DNA from: Macrothele yani
Lineage: Eukaryota; Arthropoda; Arachnida; Araneae; Macrothelidae
Assembly: GCA_039090855.1 (NCBI GenBank)
Contig: CM076991.1
Location: 106,776,021 to 106,840,020 of the forward strand
Reading direction: 5' to 3'
DNA: 64,000 nucleotides
The notes below the pieces were generated by a model. The model ran no database searches. It worked only from the letters and a program-made list of their open reading frames with translations, and was not told where the DNA came from. The position numbers and the translations under genes were made by a program. This document shows, piece by piece, positions 61,434-64,000 of the stretch (positions within the stretch are counted from its first letter, which is position 1; each line of letters begins with the position of its first letter).

Positions 61434-64000
61434 CGGGATGTAAGGTCAGGTGATGCGTAACATCACAGCCTCTCCTTGACAAATGTCAACCCCGCCTTCT
61501 CGTGGTGCATCCTGTTCCCACTAAAGGGGCTCTGACGACCGCCCATAGCGGTATAACTATACCATCGGGATTAGAGGAAATTCTATTCCACACTCACCAA
61601 CCCGCTTGGCCAGCGTGGTGAGTTATGGCCAAACCCCTCCAAAATGATTCCACAACTTAAATCTTGGCCCTCAGTCTCCGGCAGCTGGAATGTACCTGGC
61701 CAAGGCAGCGGCCAGTGCGACATGAAGGCAGAGGGTGCTAAGAATCCCCGGAGGACCGGACTAGGCTGCCATCTGATGCTGACCTTGGCTACTTACAATG
61801 GACGCTCCCTATCTTCTGATTCAAGGCTTCTTGAATTGGAAGAGGAACTACAAAGGATCAAGTGGGACATCGTGGGGCTAAGTGAGGTAAGGAGAAAAGG
61901 AGAAGATCTCATCGAACTGAAAAGTGGACATCTCTTCTACTATCGTGGGACAGATACTGGCAGAACTAGTGGTGTTGGATTTACAATAAACAAGAAACTG
62001 AAGGATAAAGTTGTAGAAGTTGAAAGTTCCTCTGACAGAGCTGCACGACTTGTTATCCAACTCTCGAAAAGATACCAGGCTCAGATTATTCAAACTTATG
62101 CACCCACTACAAGTCATCCTGAAGAAGAAATTGAAGAATTTTATGAGGAAATTTGTCATCTAAATAATAAAGGTAAGCAGCACTTGAAAATAATTATGGG
62201 AGATTTCAATGCAAAAATAGGGCAACGGCAACAGAATGAAACTTCAGTAGGTAAATTCGGTCATGGCAACAGAAACCAGCGTGGAAATACTCTCGTTGAG
62301 TTTGCAGAGGCAGAAGGGTTTTTCATCTTGAATTCCTTCTTCAAGAAAAAGCCACACAGGAAATGGACATGGAGACATCCAAATGGGACGACAAGTGAAA
62401 TTGATTTTATTATGTGTAACAAAAAATTCGTCATAGAAGACTGCAGTGTGCTAAACAAGTTCAACACAGGTAGTGACCATAGATTGGTGAGATGTAAGAT
62501 GCACCTCAACACTAAACTTGAACGTGGCAAGCTCATAAGACAAACAAAATCTATTGACATAACCAACCTTAAAAAACACCATAATACCTTCAAGTTAGAA
62601 CTGAAGAACAGGTTCTCTGCTTTAGAAGGCCTAACATCGGAAGAAGTGGACATCTCTGAAGTTAACAGAAAAGTAACCAAAGCTCTTATGGAAACAGCAA
62701 CAAAATTAGCTGGGTCTAAGAACAAGTTGCATGTGAACAAATTATCAGGAAAAACCAAAATGTTGATGCAAAAAAGAAGAGAGATGAGGACAACTAAAGA
62801 AGATGTGACTTCCAAAGTGGAATATATAGAGCTATGCAAGACAGTAAGAAAAAGTATCACTGAAGACGTAAGGAAATTCAACTGTGAACTAGTGAGGAAA
62901 GCAATTGAAAACAACCAAAGCCTAAAGATAGCCAAGGGACATCTCAGTAAGGGAAGAAAACAGATTATGGCAGTGAGAAAAGAAGATGGTTCTGTAACAA
63001 GAAATAGAGGCGAAATTTTGACAAGAGTGAAAGATTTCTACTCCAAATTATATGAAAGGGATGATATATGCACTCCAGACATCATGAAAGATACCAGTAC
63101 CAGAGTTCCTCCAGTCCTCCCAACAGAAGTTGCACATGCAATCAAAAACATGAAGCGGGGAAAAGCTCCAGGAGAAGATGGAATTACTGTAGACATCATA
63201 CAAGAAGCAAGTGGAGAAATCGAAACAGTACTCGCCCAAATTTTCACTCGATGCCTTAATGAAGGAAAGATTCCTGAGGATTGGAACACCGCTACAATGA
63301 TCCTGCTACATAAGAAAGGTGACATTGAGGATCTCGGAAACTACAGACCTATCAGCCTCCTATCAGTAGTTTATAAAATCTTCACTAAAGTTCTTTCACG
63401 CCGCTTGAAGGTAACACTGGACATGGCTCAACCGAGAGAACAAGCTGGATTCAGGAGTGGCTACAGCACAATAGATCATATCCACGTGCTGAGAGAACTA
63501 ATTGAAAGAGCGGGGAATATGAACTTCCATTGTGCATGGCTTTTATCGATTATGAAAAAGCCTTTGATTCGGTGAAACCATCAGCAGTTACAATGGCTCT
63601 GAAAACCTGCGGTATTGAAGATGCATACATTAATATTATTAATAACATCTATGAAAATGCAAGTGCAAAGATTAGGCTGTTTGAAAATACAACACACGTA
63701 AAAATTGGAAAGGGAGTGAGACAAGGTGACACCATATCTCCGAAGCTCTTTAATGCCACATTGGAGGGTGTTTTTCAGTCGCTGAGCTGGGGAAACAAGG
63801 GGATAAAGATAAATGGAGATTATCTAACCCACCTTCGTTTTGCTGATGACGTAGTCATTTTTGCAACTACCCCATCAGAGCTGCAGAGTATGATCCAGGA
63901 ACTTGCTGACAAGAGTAAAGAAGTGGGATTAAAAATGAACTTTCAGAAGACAAAAGTGATGTTCAATGCTTTTACAAGAAATGAAGATTTATCGATTGAT
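61434..64000 (+). pseudogene. RTE copy 4, one frameshift, cut by window edge
   Basis: The 5' end (GGGATGTAAGGTCAGGTGAT, 61437) follows a TA run. The ATG is at 61644 (MIPQLKSWPS). The endonuclease and the first part of the RT are open to about 63512. There one A is missing compared with the other copies (GAGCGGGGAATATG for GAGCGAGGGAATATG) and the frame ends at 63575. In the shifted frame the RT continues with LCMAFIDYEKAFDSV, GVRQGDTISPKLFN and RFADDVVIFATTP to the right edge. Motif A and active site are intact. Whether the 3' end is present cannot be seen. Confidence 0.93.

Overview
This is eukaryotic, almost certainly animal, nuclear DNA that is very rich in transposable elements. It is AT-rich and contains microsatellites, tRNA-derived SINEs, Tc1/mariner-type DNA transposons, Mutator-like elements, RTE-type non-LTR retrotransposons and a Penelope-like GIY-YIG fragment. 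This mixture is typical of invertebrate genomes and would suit an arthropod, perhaps a chelicerate, but the sequence does not name the host. I found no host protein-coding gene, rRNA or convincing functional tRNA.

Layout. 0-10 kb: a SINE at the left edge, two decayed mariner-type transposases (one split by a TTAA-flanked MITE), and two diverged copies of a ~1 kb repeat that were each interrupted by other elements, including a candidate MULE with a FLYWCH-like remnant and a mariner with both ends. 11-15 kb: a nearly intact Tc1-like element whose catalytic Glu is Lys, two SINEs and a truncated RTE. 15-24 kb: a 565-bp polypurine tract, nested palindromes, and a large inverted repeat in which one arm carries a Tc1-like insertion and the other keeps the empty site. 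24-35 kb: 146-bp repeats carrying a DR1-like motif, a second MITE copy, a ~1.2 kb satellite with mixed unit lengths, diverged ~148-bp repeats and a foldback element. 35-42 kb: mostly featureless AT-rich DNA with transposon remnants and an internally deleted RTE. 42-45.4 kb: a Tc1-like (DD36E) pseudogene whose catalytic region was expanded into about 32 tandem copies of a 66-bp unit. 45.4-49.4 kb: a Tc3-like element split by a MULE-like element and by a Tc1-like element, followed by a near-perfect 203-bp palindrome with a tRNA T-arm at its tip. 51-53.3 kb: Penelope-like DNA with a GIY-YIG nuclease ORF. 53.4-64 kb: three RTE copies with full 5' ends. One has an open 986-codon frame; two lie head to head and the last runs off the right edge.

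How it fits together. The genes here are transposon genes, and most are visibly dead through stops, frameshifts or lost catalytic residues. The nesting gives a relative insertion history. The most unusual item is the 66-bp tandem expansion inside a transposase gene. All identifications come from reading the sequence by eye, with no database search.
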